Shown in pieces: positions 5,045 through 12,134 of a DNA stretch of 12,134 nucleotides. The notes beneath the pieces were generated by a model. The model saw only the letters and a program-made list of their open reading frames with translations. It was not told the DNA's origin and ran no database searches. Numbering within the stretch: the stretch's first letter is position 1; each line of letters starts with the position of its first letter. The DNA comes from Bacteroidota bacterium (GTDB lineage Bacteria; Bacteroidota; Bacteroidia; Chitinophagales; Chitinophagaceae), in NCBI GenBank assembly GCA_026391115.1, contig JAPLER010000090.1, positions 1-12,134 of the forward strand. Direction: 5' to 3'. The translations under genes were made by a program, and so were the position numbers.

Positions 5045-7171
5045 ATGCAATTAGAGAAATTTTATTACGACAACAAGATTGTAAAATGGTTTGCTTATGC
5101 AACTATTCTTTGGGCAATTGTAGGTATGCTAGCAGGTGTGTTAGCTGCTGTTCAAATTTATTTACCTGCTGCTAATTTTAATTTTGCACCAACAACATTT
5201 GGTCGTGTTAGACCAGTACATACCAATGCAGTAATTTTTGCCTTTGTGGGCAATGGTATTTTTATGGGTGTTTACTATTCATTACAACGCTTGTGTAAAA
5301 CAAGAATGTTTAGCGATACTTTAAGTAAAATACATTTTTGGGGATGGCAAAGTATTATTGTAGCAGCTGCCATAACATTACTTGCTGGTTATACAACTGG
5401 TAAAGAATATGCAGAATTAGAATGGCCTATTGATATTGCTATAACTCTTGTTTGGGTTCTTTTTGGTATCAATATGTTTGGTACAATAATTAAACGAAGA
5501 GAAAGTCATATTTATGTTGCTATTTGGTTTTATATAGCAACTTGGGTTACTGTAGCAATGTTGCATATAGTTAATTCATTTGAGTTGCCTTTTTCTGCTT
5601 TAAAAAGTTATAGTTGGTATGCAGGTGTGCAAGATGCATTAGTGCAATGGTGGTATGGCCATAATGCGGTTGCATTCTTTTTAACAACACCTTACTTGGG
5701 TATTATGTATTATTTTTTACCCAAAGCTGCAAATCGTCCAGTATATAGTTATCGCTTATCAATTATACATTTCTGGGCATTAATATTTATTTATATATGG
5801 GCTGGCCCACACCACTTGTTATATACAGCCTTGCCAGATTGGGCTCAAAGTTTAGGTGTTGTTTTTAGTGTTATGTTAATAGCACCAAGTTGGGGAGGGA
5901 TGTTAAATGGCTTATTTACATTGCGTGGTGCTTGGGATAAAGTAAGAGAAGATCCTGTTTTAAAATTTATGGTTGTGGCTATTACTTGCTATGGTATGGC
6001 TACGTTTGAAGGGCCATTGCTTAGTTTAAAAAGTGTTAATGCAATTTCTCACTTTACCGATTGGACAATTGCTCATGTGCATGTGGGTGCATTAGGGTGG
6101 AATGGCTTTTTAACTTTTGCTATTTTATATTGGTTAATACCAAGAATTTTTAATACTAAACTATACTCTACAAAACTTGCTGCTAATCACTTTTGGATTG
6201 GTACAATAGGTATTATTTTATATGCAGTACCAATGTATTGGGCAGGGTTTGAACAAGCAAGTATGTGGAAACAATTTAATGATGATGGCACTTTAAAATA
6301 TCAATTTCTTGAAACTGTAACACATATTATTCCTTTATATGTTGCAAGAAGTATTGGTGGTACATTGTATTTAATTGGTGCGTTAATGATGGTGTATAAT
6401 TTAAGAAAAACAATTGCTACAGGTAAATTAATAGCAAATGAAGAAGCAGAAGCTGCACCAATTTCTAAACACACAGAAACTCATGGAAAACAATATTGGC
6501 ACAGATGGATTGAAAAAAGACCAATGCAAATGCTAGTATTTAGCTTAGTTGCTGTAGCTATTGGTGGTTTGCTTGAATTAATTCCAACTTTTCTTGTAAA
6601 AGAAAATATCCCAACAATTGCTTCTGTAAAACCCTACACACCACTTGAATTACAAGGTAGAGATATTTATATAAGAGAAGGATGTTATTTATGTCACTCA
6701 CAAATGATACGTCCATTTAGAGATGAAGTAGCACGATATTCTCCTGGTAATAATGAAGGTTATTCTAAGGCTGGTGAATTTGTTTATGATCATCCATTTC
6801 AATGGGGAAGTAAAAGAACAGGGCCAGACTTGGCTCGTATTGGAAAAAAATATAATGATAGCTGGCATTACAATCACATGCTAGAACCACAAAGTATGAG
6901 TCCTGGATCTATTATGCCATCCTATCCTTGGTTGTTTGATAATAAAATTGATACAGCTATAACACCTGCAAAAATCAGAGCTATGATAACGCTAGGTGTG
7001 CCTTATGAGAAAGGATATGATTTAAAAGCAAATGAAGATTTGATGAAACAAGCAAAGGGTATAAAAGACAATCTTAAAAAAGATAAACTAGAGGTAGCAA
7101 CAGATGCAGAAATAGTTGCATTGATTGCCTACCTACAAAGAGTTGGAACAGATATTAATAAAAAAAATTAG
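5045..7171 (+). CDS. ccoNO: cbb3-type cytochrome c oxidase, fused subunits I and II (CcoN-CcoO)
   Basis: The catalytic part of a high-affinity terminal oxidase in the inner membrane. Residues 1 to about 460 form the CcoN part with about twelve helices. It has heme b ligand H59 (RPVHTN), CuB ligands H206 (WWYGHN), H256 and H257 (AGPHH), the Tyr expected to crosslink to the CuB histidine (Y250, six residues before H256 as in other CcoN), and H344 and H346 (AHVHVG) for hemes b3 and b. After a charged linker (about 460-495), a helix (about 496-515) leads into CcoO, a periplasmic monoheme cytochrome c with CYLCH (547-551) and probable axial M624 (IMPSYPW). Separate ccoN and ccoO are usual in Proteobacteria; the fusion is common in Bacteroidota. 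All ligands of both halves are present. The ATG at 5045 follows ccoS by 17 nt; an alternative frame overlapping this start is not a gene. Confidence 0.97.
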   Translation: MQLEKFYYDNKIVKWFAYATILWAIVGMLAGVLAAVQIYLPAANFNFAPTTFGRVRPVHTNAVIFAFVGNGIFMGVYYSLQRLCKTRMFSDTLSKIHFWGWQSIIVAAAITLLAGYTTGKEYAELEWPIDIAITLVWVLFGINMFGTIIKRRESHIYVAIWFYIATWVTVAMLHIVNSFELPFSALKSYSWYAGVQDALVQWWYGHNAVAFFLTTPYLGIMYYFLPKAANRPVYSYRLSIIHFWALIFIYIWAGPHHLLYTALPDWAQSLGVVFSVMLIAPSWGGMLNGLFTLRGAWDKVREDPVLKFMVVAITCYGMATFEGPLLSLKSVNAISHFTDWTIAHVHVGALGWNGFLTFAILYWLIPRIFNTKLYSTKLAANHFWIGTIGIILYAVPMYWAGFEQASMWKQFNDDGTLKYQFLETVTHIIPLYVARSIGGTLYLIGALMMVYNLRKTIATGKLIANEEAEAAPISKHTETHGKQYWHRWIEKRPMQMLVFSLVAVAIGGLLELIPTFLVKENIPTIASVKPYTPLELQGRDIYIREGCYLCHSQMIRPFRDEVARYSPGNNEGYSKAGEFVYDHPFQWGSKRTGPDLARIGKKYNDSWHYNHMLEPQSMSPGSIMPSYPWLFDNKIDTAITPAKIRAMITLGVPYEKGYDLKANEDLMKQAKGIKDNLKKDKLEVATDAEIVALIAYLQRVGTDINKKN

Positions 7172-7174
7172 ACA

Positions 7175-7195
7175 TAAGAATATTTACAATTCTTA
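7175..7195 (+). other. Small hairpin between ccoNO and ccoQ
   Basis: TAAGAAT and ATTCTTA (7 bp) flank a 7-nt loop in the 47-nt gap after ccoNO. There is no T-run behind it, so it is not a standard terminator. It could mark an mRNA end or processing point that sets the ratio of ccoNO to later genes, but it is weak and AT-rich and may be chance. Confidence 0.25.
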
Positions 7196-7218
7196 TTCAT
7201 AAAAAATAATTCTATACA

Positions 7219-7380
7219 ATGAAATTCATTAATTATTTAGAAAAAATAACAGGTGTTGATATTTATGCATTAACATCTTTCTCCATCTTTTTCATCTTTT
7301 TTATTGCTATGGCATTTTGGGCTTTTAAAGCAGATAAAAAACTAATTGATGAGATTAATAACATACCATTAAACAACTAA
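7219..7380 (+). CDS. ccoQ: Small membrane subunit of cbb3 oxidase, CcoQ-like
   Basis: A 53-residue protein beginning MKFINYLEKITGVDIYAL, with one hydrophobic helix (about residues 16-36, rich in Phe and Ile) ending in AFWAFKADKKLIDEIN. The aromatic helix end followed by a lysine-rich cytoplasmic tail resembles CcoQ/FixQ, and the position between ccoNO and ccoP is the canonical place for it. CcoQ stabilises the oxidase complex. The assignment rests mostly on size, topology and position, as CcoQ is poorly conserved. The gap to ccoP is 12 nt. The start is the only ATG before the helix. Confidence 0.7.
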   Translation: MKFINYLEKITGVDIYALTSFSIFFIFFIAMAFWAFKADKKLIDEINNIPLNN

Positions 7381-7392
7381 TAAAAAATTACA

Positions 7393-8598
7393 ATGAAATA
7401 CTTGAATAATAAATTAATAAAGCTGTGTTTATTGGTGTTAATGATTGCACCATATAATTTATTTGCAGCAGCACCAAAGGTTTCAGACTTATCTAATCCA
7501 ACAGCTCAAATATTATTGGGTGTAGTGGTTGCTTTGGCTATATGTATAATACTATTGGCTTATGTTGTATTAAGTGCAGCACAATTACATCTCAAAAAAT
7601 TTCAACAAGAAAAAAGTAATAGCAATAATTCAAAAGCTATACTAACAGTTGCTTTTACCATATTAAGTGTAAGTGCATTTGCTGCAGATGGCGATGTTTT
7701 AAAACAAACATCAGATACAATTGCAGGTATTCAATCTTCATCGTTTTATGCATTGATTGGTGCAATTGTTGTAGAAATAACTATCCTATTTTTTTTAATA
7801 ACTAACCTTCGCTTTTTATTAAGGACAGAAAAAGTAACACTAGAAACTGCTACAGAAGATGTTGTTGTTATTGAACAAGAATCTAAATGGGAAAAATGGT
7901 GGGATAAAGTAAATAGCTTTAGACCCATTAAAGAAGAAGCACAAATTGATTTGGGACATAATTATGATGGTATTAGAGAGTTAGATAACAAACTTCCTGG
8001 TTGGTGGCTATATGGCTTTTATGGTTGTATCATTTTTGCAGGTATTTATTTATGGCGTTACCACGTTTCTCATACAGGATTATCTAGTAAAGAAGAATTG
8101 CTAGTAGCTATAGCAAAAGGGGAAAAAGATAAAGAAGAATATTTAAAAACAGCAGCAAATAATGTTGATGAAAAAACAGTAAAATACTTGAACAATGATG
8201 CGGATATAGCGGCAGGCAAAGCCATATTTAATCAAAACTGTATTGCTTGTCATGGCGATAATGCAAGTGGCTTGGTGGCTGGAAATCCAGGAACTGGCCC
8301 CAACTTAACTGATGATTATTGGTTACACAAAGGAAGTATTAGTGATATTTTTTATAGCATAAAATATGGTTGGACAGATAAAGGAATGAAGTCTTGGAAG
8401 GAGGACTTCTCTCCAACAAAAATAGCACAACTGGCAAGCTACATTAAAAGTATGCATAGTAAAAATGCAAAAGGAAAAGACCCACAAGGAGAGCTTTTTA
8501 CTGAGATAGAAAATGCAGCAATTGATAGTACAAAAATTAATGCAGCTAAGGATACTATGAAAACAGAAAAACCCATAGTTGCAGATACAAAGAAATAA
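7393..8598 (+). CDS. ccoP: cbb3-type cytochrome c oxidase subunit III (CcoP), monoheme form with extra membrane segments
   Basis: Passes electrons from soluble cytochrome c or the bc1/ACIII complex to CcoO. The 401 residues show a signal-like helix (8-26, ending FAAAP), a helix (38-63), a second signal-like helix (82-97, ending SAFAADG), a helix (118-141), a cytoplasmic stretch (145-200) with the CcoP-typical HNYDGIRELDNKLPGWW, a helix (205-222), then one cytochrome c domain with CIACH (283-287) and probable axial M332 (KGMKSW), and a Lys/Ala-rich tail. Proteobacterial CcoP has two hemes c; only one CxxCH is present here, as is common in Bacteroidota. The part before residue 145 repeats a signal-like helix plus helix unit twice. 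The region from 184 on is the part conserved with other CcoP. It lies 12 nt after ccoQ and 9 nt before ccoG. Confidence 0.93.
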   Translation: MKYLNNKLIKLCLLVLMIAPYNLFAAAPKVSDLSNPTAQILLGVVVALAICIILLAYVVLSAAQLHLKKFQQEKSNSNNSKAILTVAFTILSVSAFAADGDVLKQTSDTIAGIQSSSFYALIGAIVVEITILFFLITNLRFLLRTEKVTLETATEDVVVIEQESKWEKWWDKVNSFRPIKEEAQIDLGHNYDGIRELDNKLPGWWLYGFYGCIIFAGIYLWRYHVSHTGLSSKEELLVAIAKGEKDKEEYLKTAANNVDEKTVKYLNNDADIAAGKAIFNQNCIACHGDNASGLVAGNPGTGPNLTDDYWLHKGSISDIFYSIKYGWTDKGMKSWKEDFSPTKIAQLASYIKSMHSKNAKGKDPQGELFTEIENAAIDSTKINAAKDTMKTEKPIVADTKK

Positions 8599-8607
8599 AA
8601 ACTACAA

Positions 8608-10026
8608 ATGATTTCAGACGTCGATCATATAAACGAACCACTTACAGAACAATTTAGAGATAGAATTGCTACGGTTGATGATAAAGGAAAACGCAACTGG
8701 ATTTATGCTTATAAGCCTAAGGGCAAATTTTATAACATACGAACATTTTTGAGTATTTTTTATTTCATTATATTTTTTGGTTTGCCATTTGTTTCTCTCA
8801 ATGGCAGACCATTCTTTTTATTTAATATACCCAAGGGAAGGTTTATCATTTTCACAAAAGTGTTTTGGCCTCAAGACTTTTTCATTTTTGGTATTACAAT
8901 GATAACATTCATTTTCTTTATCATTCTTTTCACCGCTGCTTTTGGCAGATTATTTTGTGGTTGGGCTTGTCCACAAACCAATTTTATGGAAATGATGTTT
9001 CGTAAAGTTGAGTACTTAATTTTAGGCGATGCTGCTGCACAAAAACAATTAAAAAATTCGGCTTGGACAAATAAAAAAATATTTAAAGTAGCTTTAAAAC
9101 ATATTGTATTTTTTTTACTATCATTCATAATTGCAAACTTCTTCTTGGCATATATTATTGGTATTAAAGATTTAGAAAAAATTATTACAGAACCAGTATT
9201 TGAGCATATTGTAGGTTTTTTTTCTTTGATTGTTTTTAGCTTTATTTTTTATGCAGTATATGCTTTTTTTAGAGAGCAGGCTTGCACAGTTGTTTGTCCT
9301 TATGGTAGGTTGCAAAGTGTATTGCTCGATAAAAACTCAATGATTGTGGCTTATGATTATAAACGAGGAGAGCCACGAGGAAATGCAAAAAAAGATGCAG
9401 ACAAAAATTTGGGTGACTGTATTGATTGTTTTCAATGTGTAAAGGTTTGCCCTACAGGTATTGATATAAGAAATGGTGTGCAAATGGAATGTGTTGGCTG
9501 CACAGCTTGTATAGATGCTTGTGATAATATTATGCAAAAACTTCATAAGCCAACTGGTTTAATTAGATATGCATCGGAAAATGCAATTGCTAATAATGAA
9601 CCATTGCGTTACACCAAGCGAATGAAGTTTTATACATTTTTATGTTTACTATTATTGAGCATTTTAAGTTTTTTATTATTTACTAGAAAAGATATTGATG
9701 CAACTATAATGAGAACACCTGGTATGTTATTTCAAGAAGTTGGAAAAGATTCTGTATCTAATTTGTACAACCTTAAAGCAGTAAATAAAACAGTTGCAGA
9801 TGTGCAATTAACAATACAACTTTTAGATGCTGATGGAAAAATAAATGTTATAGGAAAAAACTATGTAACAGTTAATAAAGAAGCACAAGGTGCAGGAACA
9901 TTTTTTATTGTTTTACCAAAAAAATATATCAAACAAAGAAGCACACATTTAAAACTTGGACTTTATGAAGGCAACAAACAAATTGCTGTTGTTAAAACCA
10001 ACTTCTTGGGTCCTGTAGGAGATTAA
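8608..10026 (+). CDS. ccoG: CcoG, membrane polyferredoxin and probable cupric reductase for cbb3 assembly
   Basis: CcoG (FixG/RdxA) reduces Cu(II) to Cu(I) so that CcoI and the copper chaperones can use it. The 472 residues show an N-terminal cytoplasmic segment (WIYAYKPKGKFYNIRT), helices at about 45-63, 90-110, 161-184, 200-220 and 340-358, and a C-terminal periplasmic Ig-like FixG domain (about 370-472). Conserved cysteine motifs are CGWACPQT (C117, C121), CTVVCPYGR (C226, C230), and a double 4Fe-4S ferredoxin domain with C271, C274, C277, C281 and C295, C298, C301, C305. All expected ligands are present. The gene follows ccoP by 9 nt and precedes ccoH by 18 nt. The start at 8608 gives the full N-terminus; no upstream alternative exists within the gap. 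Confidence 0.95.
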   Translation: MISDVDHINEPLTEQFRDRIATVDDKGKRNWIYAYKPKGKFYNIRTFLSIFYFIIFFGLPFVSLNGRPFFLFNIPKGRFIIFTKVFWPQDFFIFGITMITFIFFIILFTAAFGRLFCGWACPQTNFMEMMFRKVEYLILGDAAAQKQLKNSAWTNKKIFKVALKHIVFFLLSFIIANFFLAYIIGIKDLEKIITEPVFEHIVGFFSLIVFSFIFYAVYAFFREQACTVVCPYGRLQSVLLDKNSMIVAYDYKRGEPRGNAKKDADKNLGDCIDCFQCVKVCPTGIDIRNGVQMECVGCTACIDACDNIMQKLHKPTGLIRYASENAIANNEPLRYTKRMKFYTFLCLLLLSILSFLLFTRKDIDATIMRTPGMLFQEVGKDSVSNLYNLKAVNKTVADVQLTIQLLDADGKINVIGKNYVTVNKEAQGAGTFFIVLPKKYIKQRSTHLKLGLYEGNKQIAVVKTNFLGPVGD

Positions 10027-10044
10027 ATTTTTAAAACTATTAAT

Positions 10045-10479
10045 ATGAATTGGGGAAATAAATTAGTACTAGCTTTTGTTGCTTTTGTTGCTTTAATGGC
10101 AACATTAGTTTATAAGTCTATGAATACAAAATTTGAATTAGTATCAAAAGATTATTATAAAGATGAACTAAAGTATCAGGATAAAATTGATGCTACATCT
10201 GCTGCTGCAAAATTGGGCGAAGTATCAATTACTACAATTGCAGATAGTGTTCAAATAAGTTTTCCAAAAGAATTAGAAAACAGTATTATAAATGGTAGTG
10301 TTTGGTTTTATTGTAATACAGATGAAAAAAAAGATAGACATATTGATTTTGCACGTGTTACAAACAATAAATTTTTAATACCAACAAGCCAATTATCTAA
10401 AGCTAATTATCAGGCAAAAATTAGTTATGCTGTAAATAACAACCATTATTATTCTGAAAAACAAATAACCATTCAATAA
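10045..10479 (+). CDS. ccoH: cbb3 assembly factor CcoH (FixH family)
   Basis: A 144-residue membrane-anchored protein with one N-terminal helix (about residues 6-23) and a periplasmic beta-rich domain. The sequence just after the helix, ELVSKDYYKDELKYQDKID, is the FixH family signature (DYY...YQ.KI). CcoH associates with CcoN during assembly and stays with the complex. No cysteines for metal binding are present apart from one (in WFYCNT). It lies between ccoG and the TauE-like gene, with only 2 nt to the latter, so the two are probably translationally coupled. Confidence 0.88.
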   Translation: MNWGNKLVLAFVAFVALMATLVYKSMNTKFELVSKDYYKDELKYQDKIDATSAAAKLGEVSITTIADSVQISFPKELENSIINGSVWFYCNTDEKKDRHIDFARVTNNKFLIPTSQLSKANYQAKISYAVNNNHYYSEKQITIQ

Positions 10480-10481
10480 TT

Positions 10482-11186
10482 ATGATGCAATGGTTTATAT
10501 ATGCTTTTATTTTAGGTTTTGCAGGTAGTTTTCACTGTGTGGGTATGTGTGGTGCTATTGCATTATCATTACCAATTCAGCATTTGCATTCCACACAAAA
10601 AAATTTTGGAATACTATTTTATAATATTGGTAGAATAATCACATATGCAATTATTGGTTTGTTTTTAGGATTAATTGGGCGTGCATTTTATATAGGAGGT
10701 TTGCAACAAACTATATCTATTGTTGTTGGTATTGTAATGTTATTATTTGTTGTTGCTAATTATTTAACTACCAAAAAAGTTCAGCTAAAATTTATTTTAA
10801 AATTTCAAGTTTATATTCAAGCTGTTTTGGGCAATTTTTTAGTTAAGCAAAGCTTATCTAGCTCTTTTTTTATTGGATTACTAAATGGTTTATTGCCTTG
10901 TGGTATGGTTTATTTTGCATTGGCTGCTGCCTTAACTTCTACAACAATTTACGGCTCTATTTTTTTTATGATAATGTTTGGAATAGGTACAATTCCTTTA
11001 ATGATTTTAGTTTCATATTTTGGAGTTTTTGTTAATCTTTCTTTACGTAATTCTATAAAAAAAGCAATGCCATATTTTATGCTGTGTATTGGTGTTTTGT
11101 TTATTCTTCGTGGGTTAAATTTGAATATTCCATTTATTAGTCCATTAATAGATAATGCTGCTGCAAGAACAATAAGTTGTCATTAG
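10482..11186 (+). CDS. Sulfite exporter TauE/SafE-like (UreH_2 domain) membrane protein
   Basis: A 234-residue polytopic inner-membrane protein with about six helices in two related halves. The first half contains GSFHCVGMCGAIAL (H18, C19, C23), the second GLLNGLLPCGMVYFALAAAL (C140). This is the pattern of the UreH_2/TauE group, related to the DsbD/CcdA membrane fold. Genes of this group are often found beside cbb3 and copper genes and have been proposed to move metal or reductant; the substrate here is not known. The His/Cys cluster in helix 1 is compatible with metal handling. Two adjacent ATGs (10482, 10485) are possible starts. It follows ccoH by 2 nt and is the last gene of the tight cluster. 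No terminator is seen directly after it. Confidence 0.85.
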   Translation: MMQWFIYAFILGFAGSFHCVGMCGAIALSLPIQHLHSTQKNFGILFYNIGRIITYAIIGLFLGLIGRAFYIGGLQQTISIVVGIVMLLFVVANYLTTKKVQLKFILKFQVYIQAVLGNFLVKQSLSSSFFIGLLNGLLPCGMVYFALAAALTSTTIYGSIFFMIMFGIGTIPLMILVSYFGVFVNLSLRNSIKKAMPYFMLCIGVLFILRGLNLNIPFISPLIDNAAARTISCH

Positions 11187-11264
11187 TGTTTCATAAATTT
11201 TAATCAAAGTGGTTGGTAAAAGATGGTGTTATTCAATTTCGTCTTTTATTTGCCCACGATTAAT

Positions 11265-11540
11265 ATGAAAAAGTTAAAAGAAAAATGGAAAGTTAGTTGG
11301 TTGCAGTTTGCATTTATTTTCTGCACGTTTGCTTTGGGGGGTAGTTTATGTGGCTTTGCAGCAAGAAAATTGTTGGGTTTGTTCGATATGGAACAAGGCT
11401 TTTTTTATTACCTTTTATATTTTATTGTTTTAACTATTTTTTGGCCTTTGGCAGTTATTGTAGTTAGTATTCCTTTTGGGCAGTTTTCTTTTTTTAAAAA
11501 TTATATTACAAAACTTTTTAATAGGTTGTTTGATAAATAA
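11265..11540 (+). CDS. Small membrane protein, DUF6787-like, function unknown
   Basis: A 91-residue protein when started at the ATG at 11265 (MKKLKEKWKVSWLQFAFI). An in-frame ATG at 11223 would add 14 residues (MVLFNFVFYLPTIN), but the later start gives the lysine-rich amphipathic beginning followed by the helix that I recall for the DUF6787 family of Bacteroidota, so it is preferred. Two helices are visible (about residues 12-28 and 46-72), joined by GGSLCGFAARKLLGLF, and the tail is basic (KNYITKLFNRLF). I cannot assign a function. It is 78 nt beyond the cbb3 cluster and may be transcribed with it or separately; no clear promoter is visible in the gap. The hairpin at 11540-11572 ends this unit. 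Confidence 0.75.
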   Translation: MKKLKEKWKVSWLQFAFIFCTFALGGSLCGFAARKLLGLFDMEQGFFYYLLYFIVLTIFWPLAVIVVSIPFGQFSFFKNYITKLFNRLFDK

Positions 11541-11572
11541 AAATCCCCACACAAAATTTGTGCAGGGATTTT
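11540..11572. terminator. Probable bidirectional terminator between convergent genes
   Basis: AAAATCCC (11540-11547) pairs with GGGATTTT (11565-11572), and CACAAA (11550-11555) pairs with TTTGTG (11557-11562), separated by a 2x2 internal mismatch. The inner part must open to make a loop. A-run on one side and T-run on the other let it act for both the + strand gene ending at 11540 and the - strand gene ending at 11601. Confidence 0.7.
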
Positions 11573-11600
11573 AACTATAAACAAAACCAACTGAATGAGA

Positions 11601-12134
11601 CTACATTGAAAACTTATCTAGTAAAATAGTTCCAAGATAAATTTGATTGACATCGTGTTTAGTGCTTGTTGTGTTTTTTTTAATGCTGCTATCAATCGTC
11701 TTTGGTTGTAACATTTCTTTTTCTTTTAATAATCCTTTACGTTTATCTTCTAGTTCTTTTTGTTGCTTTTCAATTTCATCTAAAGCATCTTTTGTATTTT
11801 CCATTTCTTCATTTGTATGAGCTGTATTTTTAAGCTCTCTTTCGCCCATTATCATTTCTTCATCTTTATTCCAGTGCAAACTGTTGTTCCAGTTATTATT
11901 CCAATTTAAGGTTACTTTATGTTTTTTGTTTAAGTTAAGATCAAACCAATGGTACACATCAATACTACCATCCATTTCAATTTTTTTGCCTTGAGGTATT
12001 TCAATAACAACTAAAATTTGTTGGTTTCTAAATTTGTCTTGCTGTGTTACAAAAATCCCTGTTGGTAATGTCAATACACTATCATTTTGTACAATATTAA
12101 AGTTAACTTTTTGTGCAAATTCTTGCGATTGTTT
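11601..12134 (-). CDS. C-terminal part of an envelope-type protein with a coiled-coil tail (5' partial), function unknown
   Basis: The frame stays open to the right edge; the TTG at 12074 is an internal codon, not a convincing start, because the preceding 20 codons continue in the same style. The 177 visible residues show a beta-rich part (VTQQDKFRNQQILVVIEIPQ then GKKIEMDGSIDVYHWFDLNL), an Asn/Trp-rich loop (NWNNNWNNSLHWN), the segment EEMIMGERELKNT, then a charged coiled coil (about residues 108-144, EEMENTKDALDEIEKQQKEL and onwards), and a short end without a membrane helix. The order of 'VxIExPxGKKI', a Trp/Asn-rich stretch and 'MxxxELKxT' resembles the C-terminal region of Bacteroidota PspC-domain or DUF2807-type proteins, but this is a memory-based guess. 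Its start and its main domains are outside the window. Confidence 0.6.
   Translation of the reverse strand, partial: KQSQEFAQKVNFNIVQNDSVLTLPTGIFVTQQDKFRNQQILVVIEIPQGKKIEMDGSIDVYHWFDLNLNKKHKVTLNWNNNWNNSLHWNKDEEMIMGERELKNTAHTNEEMENTKDALDEIEKQQKELEDKRKGLLKEKEMLQPKTIDSSIKKNTTSTKHDVNQIYLGTILLDKFSM

Noticed and set aside
4954..5175. Open frame overlapping ccoS and the start of ccoNO
   Set aside because: It is out of frame with two well-supported genes, and its cysteine-rich end is a shifted reading of CcoN helix 1.
7175..7195. Terminator between ccoNO and ccoQ
   Set aside because: The 7-bp AT-rich stem has no T-run behind it, and the operon continues; kept only as a weak hairpin.
7393..8598. A diheme CcoP
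   Set aside because: Only one CxxCH (283-287) is present, so the proteobacterial two-heme form does not apply.
8618..8632. Third FNR-like site near the start of ccoG
   Set aside because: CGATCATATA has only one half-site; no matching TGAT half lies at the right spacing, and it is within coding sequence.
11223..11264. Longer start of the small membrane protein at 11223
   Set aside because: The extra 14 residues are not in the family style, while the ATG at 11265 gives the expected lysine-rich beginning.

Overview
The window looks like an AT-rich Bacteroidota chromosome, probably Chitinophagaceae-like; this taxonomic call is an inference. It rests on the fused CcoNO oxidase subunit, the single-heme CcoP with extra N-terminal membrane segments, the near absence of Shine-Dalgarno sequences, and a promoter of the TTG-N20-TAnnTTTG type. 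Apart from the last partial gene, every gene lies on the + strand.

Region 1 (1-2237) is the 3' five-sixths of metG, methionyl-tRNA synthetase. Its catalytic domain is interrupted in frame by a cassette of about 480 bp (390-867). The cassette encodes a complete-looking DUF559 (Vsr-like, PD-(D/E)xK fold) nuclease domain and is bounded by GC-only inverted repeats that contain no stop codon in any of the six frames. The reading frame runs through both repeats and the nuclease domain back into MetG, so the predicted product is a chimeric synthetase. A second, AT-rich heptamer repeat (1422-1449) lies further downstream in the same gene. This is the most unusual part of the window.

Region 2 (2238-11186) is a cbb3-type cytochrome c oxidase locus in two transcription units. 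ccoI (copper P-type ATPase) stands alone, followed by ccoS-ccoNO-ccoQ-ccoP-ccoG-ccoH and a UreH/TauE-like membrane protein gene with short gaps of 2 to 47 nt. CcoNO, CcoP and CcoQ form the terminal oxidase. CcoI delivers copper for the CuB site, CcoG probably reduces it, and CcoS and CcoH help assembly. ccoS (54 codons) and ccoQ (53 codons) are very short and easily missed. Both units carry an almost identical 16-bp palindrome (TATGAT-N4-ATCATA) centred about 75 nt before the first start codon. It resembles an FNR/CRP-family operator and suggests shared oxygen-responsive control. A strong terminator hairpin after metG runs almost into the ccoI start codon.

Region 3 (11187-12134) holds a small two-segment membrane protein (DUF6787-like), a hairpin that probably terminates transcription from both sides, and the C-terminal part of a convergent gene on the - strand with a coiled-coil tail. 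No tRNA, rRNA, CRISPR array or classical IS element was seen, and no gene-free stretch exceeds about 130 bases.
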